NCBI RefSeq assembly: GCF_030547425.1
Contig: NZ_JAUORH010000006.1
Coordinates: 1-64,000 of the forward strand
Origin: Tenacibaculum sp. 1_MG-2023
GTDB taxonomy: Bacteria; Bacteroidota; Bacteroidia; Flavobacteriales; Flavobacteriaceae
DNA: 64,000 nucleotides
Direction of reading: 5' to 3'
Below the pieces are notes generated by a model. The model ran no database searches, was not told where the DNA came from, and saw nothing but the letters and a program-made list of their open reading frames with translations. This document shows, piece after piece, positions 8,522 to 19,262 of this stretch (its first letter is position 1; each line of letters opens with the position of its first letter). A program made the position numbers and the translations under genes.

Positions 8522-8961
8522 TGCTTACTGTTTTACCAATTTACTTAACGAGCATATTTGGAGCTTTTTTAACTTTTATAGTCAGCACAAAGTACAAACA
8601 AGGACCTGTAAGAGCTTCTGCCTTACTAACTCTTGTAGTTTCTGGTTTACTCTATCTTTTTCCTGAAATATTTCCTCAAAACTTAACCCAACAAATCCCT
8701 TGGATATTTTTTGGAGCTTCTTTTGTTGGTATGACCTCTAGCAAACTTACCCGCAACTATACTTCAATTATTTTCGCTGGAATTGTTTTTGGTTTTATTT
8801 ATACGGTTAGCCCTATTTTCTTCAATGGTTATGGGGGAGCATTAGGAACTGCCGCTTGTATTTCTATCTTAGTTGTTATTGGAGTAAATAATCTTATCAG
8901 ACTTTCAAAAGCTTCAAAAAAGAAAAAAAACCTACTTAAAAAAGTTGTTCTCAAAAACTAA
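8521..8961 (+). CDS. Multi-spanning membrane protein, second of the paralogous pair
   Basis: 146 residues, four or five membrane segments and a basic tail (KASKKKKNLLKK), which places the C-terminus in the cytoplasm by the positive-inside rule. It shares the FVGM and GGxLGT motifs with the preceding protein and overlaps it by one base. The two probably form a heteromeric membrane complex. No function can be assigned. Confidence 0.65.
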   Translation: MLTVLPIYLTSIFGAFLTFIVSTKYKQGPVRASALLTLVVSGLLYLFPEIFPQNLTQQIPWIFFGASFVGMTSSKLTRNYTSIIFAGIVFGFIYTVSPIFFNGYGGALGTAACISILVVIGVNNLIRLSKASKKKKNLLKKVVLKN

Positions 8962-9069
8962 TCTTTTTTATAGCTTTAACTCTTCAAATTAAATACAAAA
9001 TCATTTAACCTACTACAATCTCCTTTATTTTTTTCTTAACTTTATACCTCTAAGATTATAGAAAAAATA

Positions 9070-11412
9070 ATGGACAACAAACCAAAAAAACAAACTGATA
9101 AGCAACCTTCTGCTGAGCCTCCTTACAAACTATTAAGCTTAAGAACTGGTAAACCAAAAGATTGGGCTGCAGGAATTCCTGGAGTTATAAACGCTATAAA
9201 GAGTTTAATAAATGATAAAGCTTTGGTTAGAGGAGGAAAAGCTTTGGTTAAAATGAATCAATTTGATGGTTTTGATTGCCCAAGTTGTGGTTGGCCCGAT
9301 CCTGATGATGAGCGATCACCTATTGCTGAATATTGTGAAAATGGTGCAAAAGCTATAGCTGAAGAGGCTACCAGTAAAAGAATTACTGCAGATTTTTTTA
9401 AACAAAATTCTATTTATGAGCTTTCTCAATTAACTGATTATGAAATTGGACATCTAGGTAGACTTTCTGAGCCTATGTACCTCCCTAAAAATGGTACACA
9501 TTATGAACCTATTAGCTGGGACAATGCTTTTACAAAAATTGCCGAACACTTAAATCAGTTAGAGTCTCCAGATAATGCAGCATTTTACACTTCTGGAAGA
9601 ACAAGTAATGAAGCTTCTTTTGTATATCAACTTTTTGTACGTGAATTTGGAACAAACAACTTCCCTGATTGTTCTAACATGTGTCACGAAACCTCTGGTT
9701 TCACCTTAGCCTCAGTTACAGGTATAGGAAAAGGAACTGCTACTTTAAAAGACTTCTACGATACCGATATCATTATGATTATTGGTCAAAATCCAGGAAC
9801 GAACTCACCAAGAATGTTAAGTGCTTTAGAAAAAGGAAAAAAGAATGGAGCTAAAATTATTGCTGTTAACCCTCTTCCCGAAGCTGGTTTAATGGGTTTC
9901 CGAGATCCCCAAAAAATAAGTGGTATTTTAGGAAAAGGCATCCAACTTGCCGATTTACATCTTCCTGTTAAAATTAATGGAGATTTAGCATTGTTAAAAG
10001 CTATCGAACACTTACTATTACATTTTGAAAAAGAAACCCCAGGTAAAGTTTTTGATCAAGAATTTATCAAAAAGAAAACAGTTGGTTATGAAAATTTAAT
10101 TAAGCAAATTGAAAATTATGACATAGATAAACTAGCAAGTGCATCTGGTGTTTTAAAAGAAGATATTCAAAAAGCTGCTAAAATGCTAACCCATAAAAAC
10201 CGAATTATTATTTGCTGGGGAATGGGACTTACACAACAACCTAACGGGGTTGATATTTTAAAGGAAGTCCTAAACTTATTATTCCTAAAGGGAAGTATTG
10301 GTAAGCCTGGATCAGGTTCTTGCCCTGTACGTGGACATAGTAATGTACAAGGAAATAGAACGATGCTTATTAACCACAGTCCTTCCGTAGAGCAGCTTGA
10401 TAAATTACAAGAAGTTTTCGGCTTTAATCCGCCAAGAAATAATGGTTATGATGTTGTAAATACCATAAAGGCGATGAATGATGGAAAGGTTAAAGTACAC
10501 TTTAGCATGGGCGGAAACTTCTTATCTGCAACTCCTGATACCACCTATACCGCAAACGGAATAAGACAACTTGATTTGTCTGTTTCTGTTTCTACTAAGT
10601 TAAACCGAACCCATTTGATTCACGGAAAAGAGGCTTTAATTTTACCTACTATTTCTAAAAGTGAAATTGATAAGGTTAACGATGAGCATCAGTATACGAG
10701 TGCTGAAAATGCAATGGGAATTGTAGAGTGGTCTAAAGGAGTATTAAAACCTATATCTAACAAACTTATCAACGAAACACATATTGTGTGTCGTATGGCA
10801 AAAGCTACTTTAGGAAACAAAAGTGTTGTTGATTGGGATCGTTATATGAATAGTTATGATGCTGTGAGAGATGATATTGAAAAATGTATTCCTGGTTTTG
10901 ACAACTACAATGTTCGTGTAAAACAAAAAGGCGGATTTTACTTACCTAATGCAGCACGTGAAGGAAACTTTAAGACAAAAGAGTTTGGAAACCGTGTTCC
11001 TTTTTCTATAACAACATTACCCGAAAACAGACTAGCTGATGATGAATATCTAATGGCTACTGTCAGAACACACGATCAATTCAATACTACTATTTATGGA
11101 TTAGATGATCGCTATCGCGGAGTTTATAATGAACGTCGTGTAATTTTTATGAACAAAAAAGATATTAAAAAAGCAGGACTTACATCTGGTGATAAGGTAG
11201 ATTTATACAATTATGATAATGATACAGAGCGTATCGCTCCGCTATTTATTATTGTTGAGTATCCCATTCCTGAGAAAAATACAGTTACCTATTTCCCTGA
11301 AACTAATGTGTTGGTATCAATTCACAATACCGTAAAAGGAAGTAATATGCCTGCTTCAAAGCATATTAAAATTAAAATCAAAAAACACACCCCAGCTCTT
11401 CTTGCCCAATAA
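9070..11412 (+). CDS. FdhF/YdeP-family molybdopterin oxidoreductase
   Basis: 780 residues, full length for the YdeP branch of molybdopterin enzymes. Visible: the N-terminal 'GFDCPSCGWPDPDD' Cys pair (~residues 72-85), 'FYTSGRTSNEASF' (~175), 'CSNMCHETSG' (~205), where the Cys probably ligates Mo in place of selenocysteine, 'GQNPGTNSPRML' (~240) and 'KPGSGSCPVRGHSNVQGNRTM' (~415). The C-terminal molydop-binding domain begins near residue 650 ('RTHDQFNTTIYG'). No Tat signal is present, so it is cytosolic. The family is formate-dehydrogenase-like but its substrate is unproven (E. coli YdeP is linked to acid resistance). No partner subunits are adjacent. Confidence 0.9.
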   Translation: MDNKPKKQTDKQPSAEPPYKLLSLRTGKPKDWAAGIPGVINAIKSLINDKALVRGGKALVKMNQFDGFDCPSCGWPDPDDERSPIAEYCENGAKAIAEEATSKRITADFFKQNSIYELSQLTDYEIGHLGRLSEPMYLPKNGTHYEPISWDNAFTKIAEHLNQLESPDNAAFYTSGRTSNEASFVYQLFVREFGTNNFPDCSNMCHETSGFTLASVTGIGKGTATLKDFYDTDIIMIIGQNPGTNSPRMLSALEKGKKNGAKIIAVNPLPEAGLMGFRDPQKISGILGKGIQLADLHLPVKINGDLALLKAIEHLLLHFEKETPGKVFDQEFIKKKTVGYENLIKQIENYDIDKLASASGVLKEDIQKAAKMLTHKNRIIICWGMGLTQQPNGVDILKEVLNLLFLKGSIGKPGSGSCPVRGHSNVQGNRTMLINHSPSVEQLDKLQEVFGFNPPRNNGYDVVNTIKAMNDGKVKVHFSMGGNFLSATPDTTYTANGIRQLDLSVSVSTKLNRTHLIHGKEALILPTISKSEIDKVNDEHQYTSAENAMGIVEWSKGVLKPISNKLINETHIVCRMAKATLGNKSVVDWDRYMNSYDAVRDDIEKCIPGFDNYNVRVKQKGGFYLPNAAREGNFKTKEFGNRVPFSITTLPENRLADDEYLMATVRTHDQFNTTIYGLDDRYRGVYNERRVIFMNKKDIKKAGLTSGDKVDLYNYDNDTERIAPLFIIVEYPIPEKNTVTYFPETNVLVSIHNTVKGSNMPASKHIKIKIKKHTPALLAQ

Positions 11413-11438
11413 AAGTCGTTACTTATTATAAACTATCT

Positions 11439-11446
11439 TATTTTTG
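11439..11446 (+). promoter_or_regulatory. -7 element TATTTTTG
   Basis: Exact TAnnTTTG match, 20 bases before the ATG at 11467. No clear -33 TTG was found. Confidence 0.35.
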
Positions 11447-11466
11447 CTTCCATATTTGAAGATTAA

Positions 11467-11826
11467 ATGACAGTAAAAGATTTAGTAGGAGTATACAATA
11501 TTATCGGTAGTAATCAAGATGAAAGTGAAAAGACATATAAAGGAACTCTTTCTTTAACTCTTGATAAAAACAATAGAATTGTTGCCAAATGGCTTATTAA
11601 TAATGAACAAGAACAGTTTGGAACAGGTTTCTTTAAAAATAATATTCTTATTATTAATTTTAATTACACTAGTGATTATAACACTGTTTACAAAGGTGTT
11701 GCTGTATACTCTTGTCTTTCTAAAGATATTTTAGATGGATTTTGGTCTGAAAAACACGGAAATCCCTTCTTTCTTGGAGAAGAACGTTGTTTTAGAGTAC
11801 AGAATCAAACCGAACTAATCAATTAA
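11467..11826 (+). CDS. Small protein of unknown function, probable beta-barrel fold
   Basis: 119 residues, no signal peptide. Alternating beta-strand pattern (GTLSLTLDKNNRIVAKWLI, ILIINFNY, YKGVAVYSCL) ending in 'GFWSEKHGNPFFLGEERC', reminiscent of lipocalin-like small barrels; the fold is inferred. It lies five bases upstream of the YchJ gene and is probably co-transcribed with it. Confidence 0.65.
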   Translation: MTVKDLVGVYNIIGSNQDESEKTYKGTLSLTLDKNNRIVAKWLINNEQEQFGTGFFKNNILIINFNYTSDYNTVYKGVAVYSCLSKDILDGFWSEKHGNPFFLGEERCFRVQNQTELIN

Positions 11827-11831
11827 TAAGT

Positions 11832-12197
11832 ATGCAATGTCCGTGTAGTCCTAATAAAAATTATAGTGATTGCTGCCAAAAAGCACATCAAAACATTCAT
11901 TCAGTTACCTCAGCTGAAGCTTTAATGCGTTCAAGATATAGCGCTTTTGTGATAGCTAATATTGATTACCTACAAAAAAGTCACCACAGTAGTACCAGAC
12001 CTTCTAAGCGAGAAAAGAAAGAGATTTTAGCATGGACAAAAGCTGTGAATTGGTTAAAATTAGAAGTTTTAAATACTACCGATACCACTGTTGAGTTCAA
12101 AGCTTTTTTTATGGAAAATGGTACTATAGATGTAATTCACGAAAACTCTGTTTTTTGCAAAGAAAATGACCATTGGGTGTATCTTGATAAAAAATAA
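11832..12197 (+). CDS. YchJ-family SEC-C metal-binding protein
   Basis: 121 residues. The N-terminal SEC-C zinc-binding motif (CPCSPNKNYSDCC, residues 3-15) is followed by 'SAEALMRSRYSAFVIANIDYLQKSHH', the YchJ hallmark (NTF2-like domain, usually written as UPF0225). The physiological role of YchJ is unknown. The length is normal for the short bacterial form. It sits directly behind the small 119-residue gene. Confidence 0.9.
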   Translation: MQCPCSPNKNYSDCCQKAHQNIHSVTSAEALMRSRYSAFVIANIDYLQKSHHSSTRPSKREKKEILAWTKAVNWLKLEVLNTTDTTVEFKAFFMENGTIDVIHENSVFCKENDHWVYLDKK

Positions 12198-12208
12198 GGC
12201 AGTTAAAC

Positions 12209-12337
12209 GTCATTCCAAACGCTACTGAAATCAAAATATTTTTTGATTGAAAGTATATTGCGAAGCAATCAAGGAGGAATCTCATATAAATGAGAAACAA
12301 ATATTCAAAAGATTTCTCCCTTCAATCGAAAAGACAT
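12209..12337 (+). repeat. Dispersed GTCATTCC...GAC repeat (family R), copy 1
   Basis: Starts GTCATTCCAAACG, contains a hairpin-prone middle and GAGGAATCTC, and ends TCAATCGAAAAGACAT. It is related to the copies at 22893, 29153, 30681 and 31201. Non-coding, in the gap between convergent ychJ-like and ilvA genes. Confidence 0.6.
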
Positions 12338-12361
12338 AATTTAAAACTACCTTATTAATAA

Positions 12362-13627
12362 TTACACTAAAAACTCAAATAAATTAGGTTTATCATTCAG
12401 GTATTCACCGTAAAAACTTCGTTCTTTCATTCTATGAATTAACGGTTGTAAATCTTCTTTTTTCTCCAACTCTATTCCTACAACTGCAGATCCATTTTCT
12501 CTATTGGTCTTTTTAGAATATTCGAAAAAAGTGATGTCGTCATTCTCTCCTAATACCTCAGCGACAAATTCTTTTAAAGCTCCAGCACGTTGCGGAAAAC
12601 GTACAATAAAATAGTGCTTAAATCCACCATATAACAAGGCTCTTTCCTTAATTTCAGCAGTACGAGTTATATCATTATTACTTCCACTTATAACACATAC
12701 TACATTTTTACCTTTTAAATCTTCCTTGTAAAAATCTAATGCACTTAAGGTTAATGCCCCTGCGGGCTCCACTACAATAGCTTCTTTGTTGTACATCTCT
12801 AAAATCGTCTGACATACTTTTCCTTCTGGAGCAGTAAGCATATCCGATAAGTTTTCCTGACAAATTTTGTAGGTTAACTCTCCTACTTGCTGAACAGCTG
12901 CACCATCTACAAACTTATCAATACTATCAAGTTTAATATTATTATTTTCTTCTAAAGATCTTTTCATAGAAGGTGCTCCAGCAGGCTCTACTCCAATAAT
13001 TTTGGTGCTCGGAGATAATAACTTAAAAACACTTGATAAACCAGAGGCTAACCCACCACCACCAACAGGTACAAAAACATAGTCTATAGGTTGCTCTGAT
13101 TGCTCTAAAATTTCTAAGCCTACCGTTGCCTGTCCTTCAATAATTTTTTCATCGTCAAACGGATGCACAAATGTTTTTTGTAAACTATCACATAAAAATT
13201 TTGCTGCTTTATAGGCATCGTCAAACGTATCTCCTATCAATCGAATTTCTACAAAATCGCCCCCAAACATTTTTACTTGTTCTATCTTTTGTTTTGGTGT
13301 TGGTGCTGGCATATAAATAGTACCATAAATTTCTTTTTTTCTACACGCTAACGCAACGCCTTGTGCATGATTTCCTGCGCTAGCACACACAATTCCATTC
13401 ACTAACTCCTCTTCTGTTAAAGAATTAATTTTGTTATAGGCTCCTCTAATTTTGTACGAACGAACTTGTTGTAAATCTTCTCTTTTTAAAAAAATAGTTG
13501 CATTAAACTGTTGCGATAAATTAAAATTTTCTTGCAGCGGAGTAACTGCCACGACCTCTTGTAAAGTCGTAGCAGCTTGCTGTATATCTTCTAATTTAGG
13601 AAAATAAGTTTCTTTTTGAACCTCCAT
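12362..13627 (-). CDS. ilvA: Threonine dehydratase (IlvA)
   Basis: 421 residues. It converts threonine to 2-oxobutanoate, the entry to isoleucine synthesis. The PLP lysine lies in 'SYKIRGAYNKI' (~residue 60), the phosphate-binding loop is 'GGGGLASG' (~190), and residues ~335-421 form one ACT-like regulatory domain ('HYFIVRFPQRAGALKEF'). E. coli IlvA (514 aa) has two such domains; the one-domain form is common in Bacteroidota and usually still isoleucine-sensitive. It is the last gene of ilvE-D-B-N-C-A, six bases after ilvC, and shares the upstream tandem attenuator. Confidence 0.95.
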   Translation of the reverse strand: MEVQKETYFPKLEDIQQAATTLQEVVAVTPLQENFNLSQQFNATIFLKREDLQQVRSYKIRGAYNKINSLTEEELVNGIVCASAGNHAQGVALACRKKEIYGTIYMPAPTPKQKIEQVKMFGGDFVEIRLIGDTFDDAYKAAKFLCDSLQKTFVHPFDDEKIIEGQATVGLEILEQSEQPIDYVFVPVGGGGLASGLSSVFKLLSPSTKIIGVEPAGAPSMKRSLEENNNIKLDSIDKFVDGAAVQQVGELTYKICQENLSDMLTAPEGKVCQTILEMYNKEAIVVEPAGALTLSALDFYKEDLKGKNVVCVISGSNNDITRTAEIKERALLYGGFKHYFIVRFPQRAGALKEFVAEVLGENDDITFFEYSKKTNRENGSAVVGIELEKKEDLQPLIHRMKERSFYGEYLNDKPNLFEFLV

Positions 13628-13633
13628 AATATA

Positions 13634-15136
13634 TTACGCTAAAGCAGGTTCTTCTTGGCTAACACTTGTTCTGATTACTTTCATAGCAGTCATTGCCTCA
13701 CGTAGCTCTGCTCCTACTTCTTCAATAGGATGGTTGCGAATTGCTTTATTTACTTTAATTAGTTCAAGGTTATCTACTTCATTAGAAGTACTGTACTCTT
13801 TTCCGATAACATCTGTACTTAACGACTTCATAAAATCAGTTAACAATGGCTTTGCAGCATGATCGAACAGATAACATCCATATTCGGCAGTATCAGAAAT
13901 AATTCTGTTCATTTCAAATAACTTTTTACGTGCTACCGTATTTGCAATTAATGGTAGTTCATGTAGCGATTCGTAGTATGCCGATGCTGAAATAATTCCT
14001 GATTTCACCATTGTTTCGAATGCTAACTCAACTCCAGCCTTTACAAAAGCTACTAACAAAGTTCCTTTATCAAAATAGGTCTGTTCTGAAACTTCTTCAG
14101 AAGTAGCTGCTGTTTTTTCAAACTGAGTTTCTCCTGTAGCAGCTCGCCATGTCAATAAATTCACATCGTCGCTTGCCCAATCTTCCATCATCGTTTTTGA
14201 AAAATGACCAGACATAATATCATCCATATGTTTGTTAAACAATGGAGCTAATACTTCTTTTAATTCTTCGGAAAGTTGGTAAGCTTTTAGTTTTGCTGGG
14301 TTTGATAAGCGATCCATCATATTGGTAATCCCTCCATGCTTCAGAGCTTCGGTAATAGTTTCCCATCCATATTGAATTAATTTAGAAGCATATGCTGGTT
14401 CAATACCTTTTTCTACCATTTTGTTGAACGATAAGATTGACCCTGTTTGTAACACACCACATAAAATAGTTTGCTCCCCCATTAAGTCTGATTTTACCTC
14501 AGCAACAAACGACGATTCCAATACTCCTGCTTTATGACCTCCTGTAGCATACGCATAAGCTTTTGCTTGAGCCAACCCTTTGTTTTCTGGGTCATTTTCA
14601 GGGTGTACTGCTATTAATGTAGGTACTCCAAAACCTCTTAAATATTCTTCTCTTACTTCTGTTCCAGGGCACTTAGGTGCTACCATAATTACAGTTAAAT
14701 CTTTACGCACTTGCATGCCCTCTTCAACAATATTAAATCCGTGAGAATACGATAGGGTTGCTCCAGATTTCATTAATGGCATCACTGCCTTTACTACTTG
14801 CGTATGTTGTTTATCTGGGGTTAAGTTACATACCAAATCGGCTGTTGGAATCAATTCTTCGTAAGTTCCTACTACAAAACCATGTTCAGTTGCATTTTTA
14901 TACGATTGACGCTGTTCTTTAATCGCTGCTTCTCGCAATGCGTATGAAATATCTAACCCAGAATCGCGCATGTTTAATCCTTGGTTTAATCCTTGTGCTC
15001 CACATCCTACAATTACCACTTTTTTACCTTCTAATGCTGATATACCGTCTGAAAACTCATCAGCATTCATAAATCTACATTTTCCTAATTGTTCTAATTG
15101 TTCTCTTAATGATAATTGGTTGAAATAATTTTTCAT
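13634..15136 (-). CDS. ilvC: Ketol-acid reductoisomerase, class II
   Basis: 500 residues, close to the 491-residue E. coli enzyme and so the long class II form. It carries out NADPH-dependent isomeroreduction of acetolactate and acetohydroxybutyrate. The Rossmann motif is '[14 protein letters not shown]' (~38-51), followed by '[12 protein letters not shown]' and the metal-binding segment '[12 protein letters not shown]' (~215-226), with a second knotted repeat near '[15 protein letters not shown]' (~360). It lies between ilvN and ilvA with very short gaps. Confidence 0.97.
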   Translation of the reverse strand: MKNYFNQLSLREQLEQLGKCRFMNADEFSDGISALEGKKVVIVGCGAQGLNQGLNMRDSGLDISYALREAAIKEQRQSYKNATEHGFVVGTYEELIPTADLVCNLTPDKQHTQVVKAVMPLMKSGATLSYSHGFNIVEEGMQVRKDLTVIMVAPKCPGTEVREEYLRGFGVPTLIAVHPENDPENKGLAQAKAYAYATGGHKAGVLESSFVAEVKSDLMGEQTILCGVLQTGSILSFNKMVEKGIEPAYASKLIQYGWETITEALKHGGITNMMDRLSNPAKLKAYQLSEELKEVLAPLFNKHMDDIMSGHFSKTMMEDWASDDVNLLTWRAATGETQFEKTAATSEEVSEQTYFDKGTLLVAFVKAGVELAFETMVKSGIISASAYYESLHELPLIANTVARKKLFEMNRIISDTAEYGCYLFDHAAKPLLTDFMKSLSTDVIGKEYSTSNEVDNLELIKVNKAIRNHPIEEVGAELREAMTAMKVIRTSVSQEEPALA

Positions 15137-15151
15137 TTTTATTTGTGTTGT

Positions 15152-15679
15152 TTATGCTTTTATTAATTGTAATAGTTTTGATACTGGCATTTCTTCTTTA
15201 GTAATCGCTATCCTTCCTGAGCGAACAAATTGCTTAATACCATGTTTGTCTAAAATATGATAGAGTTCTTCCACCTCTTCTTTACTTCCTGACTTTTCAA
15301 GAACAAAAAAGTTTTTGTTTACATTAATGACTCTTGATTTACTTTGGTTAATAATCGTTTGAATATCGTCGTTATCAGTCAATAAGTCTGTACTCAGTTT
15401 AAACAAACACGATTCTTGATATACTGTTTCTTCGTCGGTATGATAAAAAGCTTTGATTACTTCTACTTGTTTTTCTATCTGACCTATGATTTTTTTGATT
15501 TGTTCTTCAGTAACTTTTACCAAAAGTGTAAATCTGGATACACTTTTTATCTCTGATTTAGACACGTTGACACTTTCTATATTCAAATGTCTTCGTTGAA
15601 ATATTGCTGATATTCTATTCAACAACCCAATATTATTCTCTGTATATATTGAGATTGTATAAGTGTTTTTTGTGCTCAT
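15152..15679 (-). CDS. ilvN: Acetolactate synthase small (regulatory) subunit
   Basis: 175 residues. An N-terminal ACT domain (TISIYTENNIGLLNRISAIFQRR, ~7-29, with the IxSVNVS strand) is followed by a C-terminal regulatory domain. It activates the IlvB catalytic subunit and confers valine feedback inhibition. The length matches IlvH/IlvN of the 160-175 residue class. It starts six bases after ilvB, as expected for stoichiometric subunits. Confidence 0.95.
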   Translation of the reverse strand: MSTKNTYTISIYTENNIGLLNRISAIFQRRHLNIESVNVSKSEIKSVSRFTLLVKVTEEQIKKIIGQIEKQVEVIKAFYHTDEETVYQESCLFKLSTDLLTDNDDIQTIINQSKSRVINVNKNFFVLEKSGSKEEVEELYHILDKHGIKQFVRSGRIAITKEEMPVSKLLQLIKA

Positions 15680-15685
15680 ATTATA

Positions 15686-17419
15686 TTATTTTAATCGAAC
15701 TTCTGATACTGATGCTCCTGTTGGAATCATTGGAAATACATTGCCTTCTTTTTCTACACAAACCTCTAAAAAGTAAGCTTCTTTACTTCGCATCATTTCT
15801 TGTACAGCATTGGCTAACTCTTCACGTTTTGTAACCCTATTCGCAGCCATATGATAGCCTTTGGCAATTGCTACAAAATCAGGATTGGTCATTACCGTAG
15901 AAGCATAACGCTTGTCAAAAAACAACTGTTGCCACTGACGTACCATACCCAAAAATTCATTATTTAGTACTACAATTTTAACAGCTGCTTTAGTTTGTAA
16001 AATTGTTCCAAGTTCTTGTATAGTCATCTGGTAACCACCGTCGCCAATTACAGCAACTACTTCGCGTTCTGGAGTACCCATTTTAGCACCAATAGCAGCA
16101 GGTAATGCAAACCCCATGGTTCCTAACCCACCTGAAGTAATACTACTTTTTGATTGATTGAACTCGGCATAACGACTCGCTATCATTTGATGCTGTCCTA
16201 CATCAGTTACTACAATGGCTTTTCCTTTTGAAGCTTCATTTATTTGTTTGATAACTTCTCCCATGGTTAATCCTTCTTTCGTTGGAAACAGGTCGTTCTT
16301 GATTACTTTATCAAACTCTACCGCATCTAAATTTCTAAACTCTTGTAGCCACTCTTTGTGTGAGTTTTCTTGTAACAGCGAAAGTGATGCTGCCAAAGTT
16401 TCTTTTACATTCCCTAAAACAGCTACGTCTGTCTTTACATTTTTATCAACTTCCGCAGGGTCTATTTCAAAATGTACCACTTTAGCTTGTTTTGCATAAC
16501 GGCTTAAATCCCCAGTAACACGGTCGTCAAAACGCATTCCGATAGCTATTAACACATCACACTCATTAGTCAATTTATTCGGACTGTAATTACCGTGCAT
16601 TCCTACCATTCCCACATGTAACGGATGTTTGGTTGGTAAAGCAGATAAGCCTAACAAAGTACTTGCTGAAGGAATTTCTGCTTTTTCTATAAAAGCTTTA
16701 AATTCTTCTTCTGCTTCTCCTAGTATTACTCCTTGTCCCCAAATTACAAATGGTTTTTCTGCTTTATTAATTAACTCTACAGCTGCTTTTACACTTTCTA
16801 TATCCATCTCTGGAACAGGTCGATAACTACGAACCGAAGTGCATTTTTTATAAGAAAAATCAAATTCTTCAAACTGTGCGTTTTTGGTAATATCGACCAA
16901 AACAGGACCTGGTCTTCCTGAACGAGCAATGTAAAATGCTTTCGCCATCACTTCAGGAATTTCACTTGCTTTGGTTATCTGATAATTCCACTTTGTTACT
17001 GGAGTTGAAATACCCACGATATCCGTTTCTTGAAAAGCGTCAGAACCTAATAAATGTGCTCCTACTTGTCCAGTGATACATACCATTGGCGTAGAATCTA
17101 TCTGCGCATCGGCAATACCAGTAATTAAGTTGGTTGCTCCTGGACCTGAAGTTGCTATTGCCACTCCAACCTTACCTGTAGCTCTTGCATACCCTTGTGC
17201 TGCATGCGTGGCTCCTTGCTCATGGCGTGTTAATACATGGTGTAATTTGTCTTGGTATTTATACAACTCATCATATACAGGCATGATGGCTCCTCCTGGA
17301 TACCCATACAATAAATCGACTCCTTCTTCTAATAAACATTTAACTACAGCTTCTGCACCTGTAATGGTTACTTTCTGTGTTGTTTCTTGTTCTCTTTGTT
17401 GTTGTGTTTTTGTTTCCAT
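15686..17419 (-). CDS. ilvB: Acetolactate synthase large (catalytic) subunit
   Basis: 577 residues. This ThDP/FAD enzyme condenses pyruvate with pyruvate or 2-oxobutanoate. The ThDP-activating Glu lies in 'LTRHEQGATHAAQGYARATG' (~63-82), the FAD region in 'IGMRFDDRVTGD' (~291-302), and the Mg/ThDP motif in 'VIGDGGYQMTIQELGT...NNEFLGMVRQWQ' (~457-490). The N-terminal Q/T-rich stretch of ~17 residues is non-conserved, so a slightly later start is possible. A gap of 165 bases without visible features separates it from ilvD. Confidence 0.97.
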   Translation of the reverse strand: METKTQQQREQETTQKVTITGAEAVVKCLLEEGVDLLYGYPGGAIMPVYDELYKYQDKLHHVLTRHEQGATHAAQGYARATGKVGVAIATSGPGATNLITGIADAQIDSTPMVCITGQVGAHLLGSDAFQETDIVGISTPVTKWNYQITKASEIPEVMAKAFYIARSGRPGPVLVDITKNAQFEEFDFSYKKCTSVRSYRPVPEMDIESVKAAVELINKAEKPFVIWGQGVILGEAEEEFKAFIEKAEIPSASTLLGLSALPTKHPLHVGMVGMHGNYSPNKLTNECDVLIAIGMRFDDRVTGDLSRYAKQAKVVHFEIDPAEVDKNVKTDVAVLGNVKETLAASLSLLQENSHKEWLQEFRNLDAVEFDKVIKNDLFPTKEGLTMGEVIKQINEASKGKAIVVTDVGQHQMIASRYAEFNQSKSSITSGGLGTMGFALPAAIGAKMGTPEREVVAVIGDGGYQMTIQELGTILQTKAAVKIVVLNNEFLGMVRQWQQLFFDKRYASTVMTNPDFVAIAKGYHMAANRVTKREELANAVQEMMRSKEAYFLEVCVEKEGNVFPMIPTGASVSEVRLK

Positions 17420-17584
17420 AAACTCAGCTTTATGCTTTTAGCTTTTAGCTATATGCTTAGTTATTTTATTAAATTTTTAACGCTACTATGTGTAGTCTTG
17501 AATCTTAATTCTCTGTCTTTATCTAAAAATTAAACACCTTTAAGCAAGCCTCAAGAAATTTATCTTCTGGCTATCGCCCTGCGA

Positions 17585-19261
17585 TTAAAATTCGTCGGTT
17601 ACACATCCGTTAGAAGCAGATGCTACGGTTTTTGCGTATTTGTATAATACTCCTCTTTTTACTTTTAAAGGTGGAGCTTTCCATTCTTGTTTTCTCTTTC
17701 TTAATTCATCTTCAGAAATTTCTACATTAATTGTATTTGTTTCTGCGTTAATGGTTATAGTATCTCCATCTTTTACCAAAGCGATTACACCACCTTCTTG
17801 TGCTTCTGGTGTAATATGCCCTACCACAAAACCATGCGTACCTCCTGAAAAACGACCATCGGTAATTAGAGCAACCTCTTTACCTAACCCTACTCCCATA
17901 ATTGCGGCTGTGGGTTTTAGCATTTCTGGCATTCCAGGGCCTCCTTTTGGACCTTCATAACGAATTACAACAACATCACCTTTTACTACTTTTCCATCTC
18001 GAATTCCGTCATTTGCTGCATATTCTCCTTCAAAAACTTTTGCTCTTCCTGAAAAATATAAACCTTCTTTTCCTGTTATTTTTGCTACAGAACCTTCTTT
18101 AGCTAAATTTCCGTAGAGCATTCGTAAATGCCCTGTAGCTTTTATTGGGTTTTCGGTTGACTTGATTACTTCCTGTCCTTCCATTAAACTTGGAACTACT
18201 TCTAAGTTTTCTGCTACTGTTTTTCCTGTTACGGTTAAACAATCACCATGTAACAATCCTTTTTCTAGTAAGTATTTTAAAACTGCTGGTGTTCCTCCTA
18301 CTTTATGCACATCTTCCATCAAGTATTTTCCACTAGGTTTTAAATCGGCTAAAAATGGAGTTTCATCAGAAATGCGTTGAAAATCTTCTAACGTAAATTG
18401 TACATCCGCTGCTTTGGCAATCGCTAAAAAGTGTAATACAGCATTCGTAGAACCTCCCATAACAGTTACTAACCGTACCGCATTTTCTAAGGATTTTTTT
18501 GTTACGATATCTGAAGGTTTGATATCTTTTTCTAGTAATACACGTAGTGCTTCACCTGTCTTAACGCATTCTTGTTCTTTATCATTACTAATTGCAGGAT
18601 TCGATGAATTATAAGGTAAACTCATACCCAAAGCCTCAATAGCTGATGCCATAGTATTTGCAGTATACATTCCTCCACAAGCGCCTGCTCCTGGACATGC
18701 TTTTTCAATGACACTTTGATATTCTTTTTTAGTAATCGTTTCTGCAACTTTCTCACCCCATGCTTCAAAAGCCGATACTACATCTAACTTTTTTCCTTCA
18801 TGACATCCAGAAGCGATAGTTCCTCCATACACTAAAACTGAAGGACGGTTTAAACGCAACATTGCCATTAATGCTCCTGGCATGTTTTTGTCACATCCCA
18901 CAACGGTTACTAGTCCGTCATAAGACATCGCTTGCACTACGGTTTCCATAGAATCAGCAATTACATCACGAGACGGCAATGAATAACGCATTCCTGGGGT
19001 TCCCATAGAAATTCCATCAGAAACGCCGATGGTATTAAATATCAACCCAACTAAATCAGCTTTTTCAGTTCCTTCTTTTACCAATTTTGCTAAATCATTT
19101 AGGTGCATATTGCATGGGTTTCCTTCGTATCCTGTACTTGCTATTCCTACTAACGGTTTTTCTAAATCTGCTTTTGATAAGCCTATAGCATGCAACATTG
19201 CTTGCGCTGCTGGCTGCGTGTCGTCTTGAGTTACTTGTTTACTAAATTTGTTTAATTCCAT
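17585..19261 (-). CDS. ilvD: Dihydroxy-acid dehydratase
   Basis: 558 residues, normal for IlvD. This Fe-S dehydratase makes 2-oxoisovalerate and 2-oxo-3-methylvalerate. Cluster ligands are visible in '[12 protein letters not shown]' (~122-133) and '[16 protein letters not shown]' (~189-204). The C-terminal '[20 protein letters not shown]' is also diagnostic. It is separated from ilvE by a single base (19262), which suggests translational coupling. Confidence 0.97.
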   Translation of the reverse strand: MELNKFSKQVTQDDTQPAAQAMLHAIGLSKADLEKPLVGIASTGYEGNPCNMHLNDLAKLVKEGTEKADLVGLIFNTIGVSDGISMGTPGMRYSLPSRDVIADSMETVVQAMSYDGLVTVVGCDKNMPGALMAMLRLNRPSVLVYGGTIASGCHEGKKLDVVSAFEAWGEKVAETITKKEYQSVIEKACPGAGACGGMYTANTMASAIEALGMSLPYNSSNPAISNDKEQECVKTGEALRVLLEKDIKPSDIVTKKSLENAVRLVTVMGGSTNAVLHFLAIAKAADVQFTLEDFQRISDETPFLADLKPSGKYLMEDVHKVGGTPAVLKYLLEKGLLHGDCLTVTGKTVAENLEVVPSLMEGQEVIKSTENPIKATGHLRMLYGNLAKEGSVAKITGKEGLYFSGRAKVFEGEYAANDGIRDGKVVKGDVVVIRYEGPKGGPGMPEMLKPTAAIMGVGLGKEVALITDGRFSGGTHGFVVGHITPEAQEGGVIALVKDGDTITINAETNTINVEISEDELRKRKQEWKAPPLKVKRGVLYKYAKTVASASNGCVTDEF

Positions 19262-19262
19262 G

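Noticed and set aside
9070..11412. Formate dehydrogenase with selenocysteine
   Set aside because: No in-frame TGA is present and the active-site region has Cys (CSNMCHETSG); partner subunits are absent, so it is a YdeP-type enzyme.
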